Below are positions 55,844 through 64,000 of a stretch of 64,000 nucleotides of DNA, piece by piece; the first letter of the stretch is position 1, and each line of letters starts with the position of its first letter. Source of the DNA: Bacteroidia bacterium (GTDB lineage: Bacteria; Bacteroidota; Bacteroidia; Flavobacteriales; Flavobacteriaceae); assembly GCA_030430385.1 (NCBI GenBank), contig JAUIFO010000005.1, positions 179,420 through 243,419 of the forward strand. The letters run 5' to 3'. A program made the translations under genes and the position numbers. The notes under the pieces were generated by a model. The model did not search any database and was not told the DNA's origin. It saw only the letters and a list, made by a program, of their open reading frames with translations.

Positions 55844-58081
55844 TTAATCATTTAGAAACTTCTTTATTTTTGTAAACTCTTTATGATGTATTCCTTTGCT
55901 CTCCAATGCTTCAATGTCTGCTAAAAAATAAGATTTGTATGTGTTATTAGTGCCAGGGAATAGTTCGTCTTTTAAAAGTCTATAAATAATCCATGCTTTT
56001 TTTGGTTTGTTCTTTAAAACATAAGCATTGACAAGTATTAAATTTTCGAATCCTTTTGTGTTACCTGTAGCATCTAACTCAGAAGCTTCATGAGCGGATA
56101 AAATTGCTAAATCATAATCACCACTTTCTAATGCCAAGACTGAGATATTAAGGTGAACGACACGTAAACTATTTTTAATGTTTAAATTTTGAGGGTTGTC
56201 TAGATAAATTTTATTGACTAAACCAAGCTTTTTTAAATTTTTTGCCAGTTTCTCTTTTGGGTTGGACATAGAATCGGTATCCTTATAAAATCTTTCTAAA
56301 TATGATACAGCAAATTCTGGATCGTTAAAATAAGATGTTGGTATTGGATTTTCTGAAAGAGGAGAAAAGTATAACTTAAAGTCACTGTTTTTTTGTGACA
56401 ATTTTTTAACTCTAGGATTGGAGGCTAAATAGGCTAATGAGATTTTTTCAACTTCTTTAATCATTGTCAATGCATTTTTAATAAAAAAAGTTTCATATTC
56501 TTTAGGGTATTCATACAGACTTAATTGTCTGCAAATTATCGATAACATTATTTGCAATGATTCAGCGTATTGTAGACTATACTTTTCAGGATTCTTTTTA
56601 GCCAATGTTTGAAAAATTTCGTTTGAATTTAGAATCGGATTTAATGCCTTTTCGTTGTCATCCAGAATATTTATGTAATACAAGGTAGCAAGCTCAATAT
56701 AATTTTGAGCAAGAGATTCATCTAAGCTTTCACTATTTTCGTTGGATATAGCTTTATAGTCTTTAATTAAGGATATAGCTTTCAAATAGTAAGTTTCAAT
56801 CTGACTATCATTGTTGTTAAAAAAATTAATTAGCGCTAAACGATTATAAGAAAAAGCTAAAGCTTTAATAATATTATAAGATGTATTATTAATTTGACCT
56901 AGAACTTCTATTGCTTTTAAGCACGTTTGTTCAGCTTCTTGATAACTTTTTTCCTTGAGGTTGATTGTAGTTAGTAGATTGTATGCCATCCCTATGTTTC
57001 TGGAATACTTTCTTTTATCAGTATTTTGGTATATATCTAAAGCTTTTACTAATTTCTTTTTAGCAATTTCATCTTTATCCAGACATACATATATAAGACT
57101 TATCTCATAAAGTATAGGTATAAAAATGGCATCATCTTCAGAATAACTTTGTTTTAGGATATCATACGCAGTTTCCTTGTACTTGAGTGCTTTGGTGTAT
57201 CTGTGTATTTCAAACGCTAAGTTGCCTGCACTGATTAAGTGTTCAACAGATAAAAGGGGATTGATTAGTTTGTTACTCAAGATTTTATATATAGTATCGT
57301 ATTGAGAGAGTGCCTCATCGAATTTCAACTGACTTTTCAAACTTCTGGCATTAAGTCTAATTTCTTCAACACTAGAATGTATGTTTTCTATTCCGTTTAA
57401 TGCTTCATGATATGCTTTTTCAGTACTTAACTCTGCTCTAGCTTTTTCTATTGAAACTCCAGAATTAAGTGCATCTAAATAATTATTAGCCCTTTTTTTT
57501 GCACTGTCTCTATTTATACTGGCGAACATTAACGCATCCTTGAAAATTTTTACCGAGTCATTTAAATGAATATATTTATTAAGTTCTTCCTGTTTCTCTT
57601 TTACCAAATCATGAGCAATTCCGAGTTTGTTTTTGTAATCTATGAGTTCCTTTCTAATCTTTTCCAATTGCGCCTCAGTTTCATTTTTCATAATGCGATA
57701 ATACTTTCTTGCAGCAATATTTCTAGCTCCTTCAGGGCAAACAATTATTTTGAGAGGCATTTGATCTGGGTTTTCTGGAATTGGGATATATTTTAATTCA
57801 TTTTCATTGACGAGTTCAAATGATTTTCCGTTTTTATCTATCGCTACATTGTTCTCCCCAATTTGAGGAGATACGATTGACCCAGGATTAAGTTGTGGAA
57901 ATAAGAGATTAAAATACCCATCTGCTTTTGAATAATCACCATTTGATGATGAAGCATTTATTTTAATGCCTTCTACAGGAGACCAATTGCTACTCTGTAA
58001 ATAAACATTTCCAGATAAGTTGCCTTGACTATAACAGTATAAGCACATCAATTGCAATAAAAAGGTCAGTATTTTATTCAT
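55844..58081 (-). CDS. Exported carboxypeptidase-regulatory-like + TPR protein (745 aa)
   Basis: A signal peptide (1-19, CYCYSQG) is followed by a carboxypeptidase-D regulatory-like beta domain (about 20-95, GNVYLQSSNWSPVEGIKINAS). The motif IIVCPEGARNIAARKYYRI (about 108-126) and a coiled coil (about 130-175) come next. A helical repeat region to the end follows, with TPR-like pairs such as HRYTKALKYKETAYDILKQ and KSYQEAEQTCLKAIEVLGQ. The first 260 residues are collinear with the 1348-residue gene upstream, so the two are paralogues. It starts 1 base after that gene (TAA-T-ATG). The role is unknown; it is probably periplasmic or surface. It is the last gene of a three-gene operon. Confidence 0.78.
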   Translation of the reverse strand: MNKILTFLLQLMCLYCYSQGNLSGNVYLQSSNWSPVEGIKINASSSNGDYSKADGYFNLLFPQLNPGSIVSPQIGENNVAIDKNGKSFELVNENELKYIPIPENPDQMPLKIIVCPEGARNIAARKYYRIMKNETEAQLEKIRKELIDYKNKLGIAHDLVKEKQEELNKYIHLNDSVKIFKDALMFASINRDSAKKRANNYLDALNSGVSIEKARAELSTEKAYHEALNGIENIHSSVEEIRLNARSLKSQLKFDEALSQYDTIYKILSNKLINPLLSVEHLISAGNLAFEIHRYTKALKYKETAYDILKQSYSEDDAIFIPILYEISLIYVCLDKDEIAKKKLVKALDIYQNTDKRKYSRNIGMAYNLLTTINLKEKSYQEAEQTCLKAIEVLGQINNTSYNIIKALAFSYNRLALINFFNNNDSQIETYYLKAISLIKDYKAISNENSESLDESLAQNYIELATLYYINILDDNEKALNPILNSNEIFQTLAKKNPEKYSLQYAESLQIMLSIICRQLSLYEYPKEYETFFIKNALTMIKEVEKISLAYLASNPRVKKLSQKNSDFKLYFSPLSENPIPTSYFNDPEFAVSYLERFYKDTDSMSNPKEKLAKNLKKLGLVNKIYLDNPQNLNIKNSLRVVHLNISVLALESGDYDLAILSAHEASELDATGNTKGFENLILVNAYVLKNKPKKAWIIYRLLKDELFPGTNNTYKSYFLADIEALESKGIHHKEFTKIKKFLND

Positions 58082-58082
58082 A

Positions 58083-61000
58083 TTAATTTTTATCTAATTT
58101 TTCTATCATTGCAATAAATCTTGCATCAGACTTTATACTTTTAAGACTATCGTCACTATTTATCCAATTAATATCATCAAAGCCCAAATCTAAAGCCTTT
58201 TGTAAGTTGGCGAGAGCAGTCTCTCTATCATTTCTTAAAGAATAATACATAGCCCAATTACGATAAACTCTACCTGTATTTGGGTTTAGAGTCTCATACT
58301 CCTTAAATGCCTCAAATGCTTTTTCAAATTGCAGACTCTTTACATATGCAGTCCCTATGTTATTGTAGAATAGGGTGTTTTTGTATTCTTCAGACAAAGA
58401 CGATGCATTCAAGTATTCTGAGATTGCATTTTTGTAGTCTTTTAAGTAATAATAACACAAGCCTACACGATTGTGAAGATTGTAAGATTCTGTAAAATCT
58501 AGTAAGTATTTAAAATTTTGTAAAGCACTTTCATAGTTAGAATCCGAAAATTGACTTAGGGCTAAATTGTAATATGAACTTAATAATTTCGGATCATTTT
58601 TTTCTAATTTTTTCTCTCTTATATATAAGGATTTGTGATGAAAAATTACGGCTTCACTATAATTTTTTAAATCATAATAATTAATAGCAATATTGTAATA
58701 TGATGAAGCCAAAATTAAATTGTCAGGACCATATAAAGTTTTAAGAATATGCATTGCCTTTTCATTGTAGCGCAAAGATTCACTTGGTATTTTTGCATTG
58801 TCGAATGCAGAAGCAGTATATGAATATGATTTTGCTAGTGCTTCACTATCGTAATAAAGCTCTTCTTCAACAATATTATGAGATAAAAGTTGGTATTCTA
58901 AGGCTTTTTCGAAATTATTAAGTTTTGTATATGTTGTTGCTAGGCTTCTATAAGTTTTTATTATATCGTTAATTGGCTTAGGTTTTATATTTTCATATAG
59001 GTTAACCAAAGTTATTGAGCTTTCAATTGCTAATTCATAATTATTAGATTCTATGTATTGGTTTACTAAAGATTTATTTTGATTAGCCATTTCAATATTC
59101 GATAAATTTTCTATTTCAAGCTTATTTAAGTAAGTAATAACCTTATCAAAATTCTTATGATTTATTCCGTGATTTTTGAGTGTAACAATATCTTCTAAGA
59201 ATACGTCTTTGTAGTTCTTCTCACCTTCGATATAATCAATATACCAAAGATTTTTATATATTATTTTTGCCTTATCTAGCTGGTTTTGCAATAAAAAAGC
59301 TAAAGCTAAATTTGTATTAATCCATATTTGGTTTGGATCAGCCTCTAGTCCTTTTTTAGCTAATTTTTCTGCGTATAAATAATCGTTCTCAAATAATGAA
59401 AACCATGCAGAATTACCATAATGAAAACTAAGGTTGGTTTTTGGTATTAAAAATTCTGGATAATTATTTATGTAGTCTTCTAATATTGAAACAACTTCTT
59501 CTTCAAGCTCTAATTTATTTTTATTGCTATTAGATTGTTCAATTCTGGTTTCTAAGTTTTGAATGTTTTGCAAAAGGTTTATATATAAATCGCTCGCAGA
59601 TGCATAGTAACTGTAATAGTTTTGTATTGAATCAAGGGAATCTAATAAACTTTCATCATGGCTAATAAAGTGTTTTGTTCTTTCAATAATTGAATGTGCG
59701 TTGTTAATATATTGAGTTCCTCTCTCAATACAAGACAAGTCATTTTCCAACATTAACTGTATTTGCATTAATTCAGCTAGAATTTTGTAATCTAATATTG
59801 CAGTTAATGTGACGGGCTTTGTGGAATTTTTTTCTAATACTGAAATCATCTCCTCTTTAATCTTTAATGCCTCTATTAAATTATGTTCTGCTTCTTTATA
59901 TTTATCGAGAGACATTTGGCTCATACCTAAACCTTGTTTAATTCTATAGTGTAAAAGTAATTCTGAATAATTCAATCCATTATTCAAGGTACTTTCTAAT
60001 ACTATATCAGGTAATTTATATGCTCTTTCTGCTAAAATATAATTCTCTTGTTCTGAATAAACATCACCTAAATCAACACAAATATTATTGTACAGTTTTT
60101 TGAAGTTGTTTGATTTTAAAAATCGTTCACTTAATTTTATTGCTCTTTCCAAATGGTCTACAGCATCATCATAGTTTTTTCTTTTGTACTCTATTTTGCC
60201 TAGAGATCTTGAAATTTGTGCTAGGTTATATGAGTTTTTATCAAAATCATCAGAATTACTGTATAATGCCATCGAATTGAAAAATTCGATCTCACTTTTG
60301 TCGTATGCTTCTATTTCATAATACCTATCTGCCAACCCTTTTCTAGCATAAGCTTCATAATTGTAATCCAATATCCATTCTGCTTTTAGGTTATCAAATA
60401 TTTTGATCGCTTTTAGGTAAAGATCTATTGATTCTTGAATGTTATTAGTAGATGCAGCTAAAGAAGTTAAACTATTGGCAAGTTCAGAACATTGAATTTC
60501 TTTATCAATGCACATAGGTTCTAAAAGAATTGCAGACTTATTGAACTGTATTCTAGCAAGACTATCTTTGCCTTGCTTGAAATATAAGTCTCCCAATGCT
60601 TTGTGTAAACCTGCAATCTCATGATTAAAAAGTTTATCACCAAAATTGATATCTTCAGTTAATTTTAAAGCCTTTTTGAAGTATGCTTCGGATGCATCAT
60701 ATTTTCCTTCTTCTTTATAGATGATTCCTTTTTGTTTAAGCACTTGAGCAATTAGTTTATCAATAGCTGCATCATTTGACAGCTTTTTATATGTGTTATA
60801 AAACTTTAATGCTTTGTCTAAATAATCTAATGCTTCATTATAAACCTTGTAATAACTTTGAATTACTGCTAGATTATATTCTATGATTCCAAATAATAAA
60901 ATTTCTTCATTAGAAGGGTATTTATTTTTTTTATTAATTTCTTTTGCTTTTTTGAAGTATCTTTCTGCCTCCAAAAAGTTTTTATCTTTGAAGTGATGAA

Positions 61001-62129
61001 GACCTAAATTAGCCAAACTATTAGCATAAAATCCTAAATATTTTTTGTTTTGACTTTCTTCCATAGACTCAAACAATGCTTGATTTTTTTTCAAATATTT
61101 TAATGCCTCTTCTACATTATAACTCATAAAATAAATAATGGAAAAGGTGTCATTTAGGGCAAAAAGCTTATCTATAAATTTGTTTGAATTAAGTTCACTA
61201 ATTAAAATAGATTCTGCATTTTTTAGGTCGCTAATGGCTTCATCGTTTCGATTTAAGACGTATTTAAATGTACCTTTTGTTAAATAATTATCAAACTCAA
61301 GAATTGGGTGGACATTTTTCTTCTTTACAATTAATTCTAAAGAATCAAGTTGAGAAATTGCTTCATTAACTTTAAATTGTCTGACTAGAATTTTAGCATT
61401 AATTTTTATTTCCTCTATACTAGAATTAAGAGAATTATAACCTAGTTCTGCTTCCTTTAATGCTTTAGCTATATTTAGTTCTTTTCTAGCTTCCTCAATA
61501 GATTTATTGGCCAAAAGACTATTTAAAAATCTAATAATTCTCCCGGAAGCACCATCTCTATTAATTCCTGCGAAATAGTTTGCATCTTTAAATAAAGTAA
61601 TTGAATCATTGATCTTTTTATAATTATCAATAGTCCGTTGTAGTGTATTGATTGAATCTAATGAAATTGAAAGATTTTGTCTTAATCTTTTGAGCTCTTT
61701 TTCTTTTACTTGTATTTGTCTATTTTTTTCATCATTTAATATATTGTAATAACGAACTGCTGCTTTATGTCTTGAGCCTTTAGGACAAACAATAACATTG
61801 ATAAGTTGTTTTTCAGGATCATTTGGTATAGTAATTGCTCGTATTTCAGTATAATTGACTAGTTCGTAAACTTGTCCATTTTTATCTTTTGCTATGTTGT
61901 TGTTACCAATTGATGCATAGACAACATCTCCTGGTTTAAGTGATGGAAAATTTAAAGTGAACTCACCCAAAGATTTGGTATAATCACCATTGAAATCATC
62001 TACATTGATTTTTATACCCTCAACTGGTGACCATCCACTGTTTTGTATGTATACATTTCCTAAAAGCTTTCCTTGAGAATAGCAACTTATTGAAATTGAG
62101 AGTAAGAATAAAACAATTATAGATCTCAT
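58083..62129 (-). CDS. Exported carboxypeptidase-regulatory-like + long TPR-array protein (1348 aa)
   Basis: A signal peptide (1-19, SCYSQG) precedes a regulatory-like beta domain (GNVYIQNSGWSPVEGIKIN, about 23-95), the shared IVCPKGSRHKAAVRYYNI motif and a coiled coil. Roughly 1100 residues of tetratricopeptide-type helix pairs follow, for example NFLEAERYFKKAKEINKK, YDDAVDHLERAIKLSERF and YSEAVIFHHKSLYIREKK. The C-terminus, INSDDSLKSIKSDARF, is a frequent closing cap of TPR arrays. The ATG overlaps the upstream stop (TAATG). Single-line counts give about 25% GC here against 37% in topA, a hint of different origin. The partner and substrate are unknown. Confidence 0.8.
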   Translation of the reverse strand: MRSIIVLFLLSISISCYSQGKLLGNVYIQNSGWSPVEGIKINVDDFNGDYTKSLGEFTLNFPSLKPGDVVYASIGNNNIAKDKNGQVYELVNYTEIRAITIPNDPEKQLINVIVCPKGSRHKAAVRYYNILNDEKNRQIQVKEKELKRLRQNLSISLDSINTLQRTIDNYKKINDSITLFKDANYFAGINRDGASGRIIRFLNSLLANKSIEEARKELNIAKALKEAELGYNSLNSSIEEIKINAKILVRQFKVNEAISQLDSLELIVKKKNVHPILEFDNYLTKGTFKYVLNRNDEAISDLKNAESILISELNSNKFIDKLFALNDTFSIIYFMSYNVEEALKYLKKNQALFESMEESQNKKYLGFYANSLANLGLHHFKDKNFLEAERYFKKAKEINKKNKYPSNEEILLFGIIEYNLAVIQSYYKVYNEALDYLDKALKFYNTYKKLSNDAAIDKLIAQVLKQKGIIYKEEGKYDASEAYFKKALKLTEDINFGDKLFNHEIAGLHKALGDLYFKQGKDSLARIQFNKSAILLEPMCIDKEIQCSELANSLTSLAASTNNIQESIDLYLKAIKIFDNLKAEWILDYNYEAYARKGLADRYYEIEAYDKSEIEFFNSMALYSNSDDFDKNSYNLAQISRSLGKIEYKRKNYDDAVDHLERAIKLSERFLKSNNFKKLYNNICVDLGDVYSEQENYILAERAYKLPDIVLESTLNNGLNYSELLLHYRIKQGLGMSQMSLDKYKEAEHNLIEALKIKEEMISVLEKNSTKPVTLTAILDYKILAELMQIQLMLENDLSCIERGTQYINNAHSIIERTKHFISHDESLLDSLDSIQNYYSYYASASDLYINLLQNIQNLETRIEQSNSNKNKLELEEEVVSILEDYINNYPEFLIPKTNLSFHYGNSAWFSLFENDYLYAEKLAKKGLEADPNQIWINTNLALAFLLQNQLDKAKIIYKNLWYIDYIEGEKNYKDVFLEDIVTLKNHGINHKNFDKVITYLNKLEIENLSNIEMANQNKSLVNQYIESNNYELAIESSITLVNLYENIKPKPINDIIKTYRSLATTYTKLNNFEKALEYQLLSHNIVEEELYYDSEALAKSYSYTASAFDNAKIPSESLRYNEKAMHILKTLYGPDNLILASSYYNIAINYYDLKNYSEAVIFHHKSLYIREKKLEKNDPKLLSSYYNLALSQFSDSNYESALQNFKYLLDFTESYNLHNRVGLCYYYLKDYKNAISEYLNASSLSEEYKNTLFYNNIGTAYVKSLQFEKAFEAFKEYETLNPNTGRVYRNWAMYYSLRNDRETALANLQKALDLGFDDINWINSDDSLKSIKSDARFIAMIEKLDKN

Positions 62130-63613
62130 TATTTCATGTTTTTGAACAAACCAATTGAAATTTCATCACCTGGCTCGTACGTTCTAGTAATTGAATCTAA
62201 ACCATTGGCAATAACTCTAATATCGTATTTGGATTTCCTTAACTCTATTGGTACCTCTATATAGAAAATCCCATTTTGATCGGTTACTGTTTCTATACCT
62301 TCCATAACCATTTTAATTTTTGCATCAGAAATTGGCTCGTGTCCTATATGATGAAAAACTCTTCCTCGTATTTCTGATAAGGCATTGTTTGGTTGAACAT
62401 CCACTATTATAGAGCCTTTTTTTAAAACGATAAAGTCAGATGTAAATTCCCAATACGGATCAACAAGCTCGATTTTCACCTTTTCATCCAAAAGATTCTT
62501 TTGCAAATCAGTTAAAGATATTCCGTCTTTTGTATATGTTTTCTCTAATGTAGTTTCTTCTAAATAAAAAATAACTTTAGTATTTTGTTTTTTTGCTAAT
62601 GGTGGGTATTGACTATTGATTTGAATGGATTGATTTGGAGATAAAATAATAGTTGAGTTGAATGGAACATTATAGTAGTTGTAGCTAATTAAAGCAATTA
62701 TTAGAATCATAACTATACCAGCTCCCATGATGTAGGTTTTGTTTTTTTCTACCCAATTACTTTTTATTTCGGTTGTGACCGATTCTATTTCTGAAAGAAT
62801 CTTTGATATGTCTTTAGAAATATTGTCATAGTAATCATCGATTATCTGTTCAAATTCAGGTAGTAAATAAGTAGCATCTTTTTTATCTGATATTTGGTGT
62901 TTGATAGTTACGAGTGAATTGTTATACGCTACTAATTCTTCAGCGTTCCCTTTTGCATCTAGTTTTGCTAAAATCTTATTGTTTTGACTTATTGTCTTAT
63001 CTAACTTTTTATCCAAATTTTGATAAATATCACGTTGATAAGCAATTAATGCAGGTCTATTTTTCTCTAATTTGAGCTGCTCTCCAAAGCATAACTGCAG
63101 AATGGGGATAAATTCATTTTCGAAATATTCTCCAAAAGGGTGTTTCGGGTGTATTTCATGATAACTATCAACCGATAGATTAAATAGTTCAAAAAGCTCA
63201 TGAACTGAATTTGGATCCTCTATTTGACGATATAAAGAATCATTTTCATTGTATATCTTATCTTTTAGCGCTTTTACTTCTAAAAGTAGATGTTTTTCTA
63301 ATTTATCTAATCTTGATTTCTGATGTCCAGCGAGAAAATATTTTTTGTTGTAAGAATGGCATATGAGCGAGATACAATTCTCAACAGCACTCAGAATGAT
63401 TTTTTTTATGTCATGGTTAAGATCTTTAGGATCTATTCCATTAACAAGACCTTTTAATTTATTATAGCTTAAATCATTGACATAATTACCTAATATTCCC
63501 CCTGCAATGGTGTTCAACAAACCAACGATGTTATTACCACCAGAAGTAGCCATAGTTAGACCAGCACTAGCTAATAGTCCCACAATGTTTTTGATGTTGT
63601 CTTTTTGATTCAT
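62129..63613 (-). CDS. Single-span membrane protein with cytoplasmic helical domain and external regulatory-like domain
   Basis: 494 residues, no signal peptide. Residues 1-45 are Gly-rich and hydrophobic with a repeated NIVGLL motif, perhaps membrane-active. Residues 60-290 are helical and charged (LNHDIKKIILSAVENCISL, LKLEKNRPALIAYQRDIYQ), with a coiled coil before one span at about 293-313 (TYIMGAGIVMILIIALISYN). The C-terminal 180 residues should lie in the periplasm and end in a carboxypeptidase-regulatory-like domain (about 414-490, IRGRVFHHIGHEPISDAKIK, TVTDQNGIFYIEV). The cytoplasmic part resembles, by eye, N-terminal helical modules of some STAND/TPR conflict proteins, but no NTPase is present. 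It is the first gene of the operon. Confidence 0.75.
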   Translation of the reverse strand: MNQKDNIKNIVGLLASAGLTMATSGGNNIVGLLNTIAGGILGNYVNDLSYNKLKGLVNGIDPKDLNHDIKKIILSAVENCISLICHSYNKKYFLAGHQKSRLDKLEKHLLLEVKALKDKIYNENDSLYRQIEDPNSVHELFELFNLSVDSYHEIHPKHPFGEYFENEFIPILQLCFGEQLKLEKNRPALIAYQRDIYQNLDKKLDKTISQNNKILAKLDAKGNAEELVAYNNSLVTIKHQISDKKDATYLLPEFEQIIDDYYDNISKDISKILSEIESVTTEIKSNWVEKNKTYIMGAGIVMILIIALISYNYYNVPFNSTIILSPNQSIQINSQYPPLAKKQNTKVIFYLEETTLEKTYTKDGISLTDLQKNLLDEKVKIELVDPYWEFTSDFIVLKKGSIIVDVQPNNALSEIRGRVFHHIGHEPISDAKIKMVMEGIETVTDQNGIFYIEVPIELRKSKYDIRVIANGLDSITRTYEPGDEISIGLFKNMK

Positions 63614-63632
63614 TGATTATTAGTTGATTAAC

Positions 63633-63640
63633 CAAATTTA
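63633..63640 (-). promoter_or_regulatory. -7 box TAAATTTG of the three-gene operon
   Basis: Exact TAnnTTTG match on the minus strand, 19 bases before the ATG at 63613. No TTG is found at the expected -33 distance. Confidence 0.45.
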
Positions 63641-63738
63641 ACAAAAAACTTAAGAATAAATTATATTAAGAAATTGTATTGAAAGCTTTTAATTCGTCAA
63701 CAATTTGGTTCGATTTCTTTTCTGTAAACTCTACAAAG

Positions 63739-63771
63739 AAGCTCCTTGAGAAATCAAGGAGCTTTTATTTT
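63739..63771 (+). terminator. Plus-strand terminator without an obvious gene
   Basis: AAGCTCCTTG, loop AGAAAT, CAAGGAGCTT, then a T-rich run. The 125 bases before it contain no gene on the plus strand. Confidence 0.75.
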
Positions 63772-63840
63772 TTAATAGTGTGGTCAATAATGATGACAAA
63801 AATCATAATGAGTTTTAAAATGGATTAGTAACTTTAAGGT

Positions 63841-64000
63841 ATGAAACATATACTACTACTTACAGATTTCTCAAATAGTTCCGTTAACGCTATCCATTAT
63901 GCTTTAAATTTATTTAGTGGTCAAAGCTGTAAATTTTATGTGCTACACGTCGAAGCACTAAATGCGTATTTAAGTGATGATTTAATGGCTGGTGGAAATG
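63841..64000 (+). CDS. Universal stress protein family, N-terminal part (cut by window end)
   Basis: An open frame from ATG at 63841 to the window edge, 53 codons. It begins MKHILLLTDFSNSSVNAIHYA, the opening strand and Asp of the UspA nucleotide-binding fold, then FYVLHVEALNAYL. UspA-family proteins bind ATP or other nucleotides and respond to stress. The C-terminal G-rich phosphate loop is outside the window. It is divergent from the three-gene operon. Confidence 0.8.
   Translation, partial: MKHILLLTDFSNSSVNAIHYALNLFSGQSCKFYVLHVEALNAYLSDDLMAGGN

Noticed and set aside
63690..63740. Possible tRNA 3' remnant (GGTTCGATTTC, then CTCTAC)
   Set aside because: The T-stem bases do not pair and no acceptor or anticodon arm is found.
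63829..63836. TAACTTTA as promoter of the universal stress gene
   Set aside because: It lies only 4 bases before the ATG, which would place the transcript start inside the gene.

Overview
The window reads as a low-GC Bacteroidota chromosome, almost certainly a Flavobacteriaceae. The evidence is a complete gldK-gldL-gldM-gldN block (gliding and type IX secretion core), an XrtF exosortase pair, an HYC_CC_PP protein, TonB receptors with a carboxypeptidase-like N-terminal domain, and several promoters of the Bacteroidota form TTG-N17-23-TAnnTTTG. No insertion sequence, CRISPR array, phage gene or rRNA is seen. The only tRNA is an initiator tRNA-Met.

Layout. 1-7.1 kb: aminotransferase and murB (minus), aspartyl protease, DUF1573 protein, valS. 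7.2-14.4 kb: the cell-shape block mreB-mreC-mreD-mrdA-rodA, plus purH, all minus. 14.5-20.7 kb: an ABC permease, a 7-bp tandem repeat, a GAF-type methionine sulfoxide reductase, the xrtF pair, and a likely copper cassette (HYC_CC_PP protein, TonB receptor, HMA protein). 20.7-26.2 kb (minus): a DUF6090-like membrane protein and two tandem 800-residue macroglobulin-like proteins with a TonB plug but no barrel. 26.4-34.9 kb (minus): miaB, a sigma-54 activator, a lipoprotein, a 63-residue protein, lptE, a TPR protein, secG, groES and groEL. groES has a sigma-54-type promoter, and the groES-groEL gap holds a palindromic extragenic repeat.

35-45 kb (plus): a membrane protein, a lipoprotein, topA, a degenerate ureohydrolase and gldKLMN. 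45-54.2 kb: a FAD oxidoreductase, a DUF983 protein, an ABC-F ATPase and a tripartite RND efflux set. 54.4-55.6 kb: a plant-type leucine-rich-repeat protein and tRNA-fMet. The 12 bases at the 3' end of the tRNA are repeated 170 bp downstream.

55.8-63.6 kb (minus): three coupled genes that I cannot match to a named system. One encodes a single-span membrane protein with a cytoplasmic helical domain and an external carboxypeptidase-regulatory-like domain. The other two encode exported proteins that begin with a carboxypeptidase-regulatory-like domain and continue as long TPR arrays. This is the best candidate for an undescribed system: perhaps a trans-envelope sensing or defence module beside a tRNA. 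The window ends in the start of a universal stress protein.
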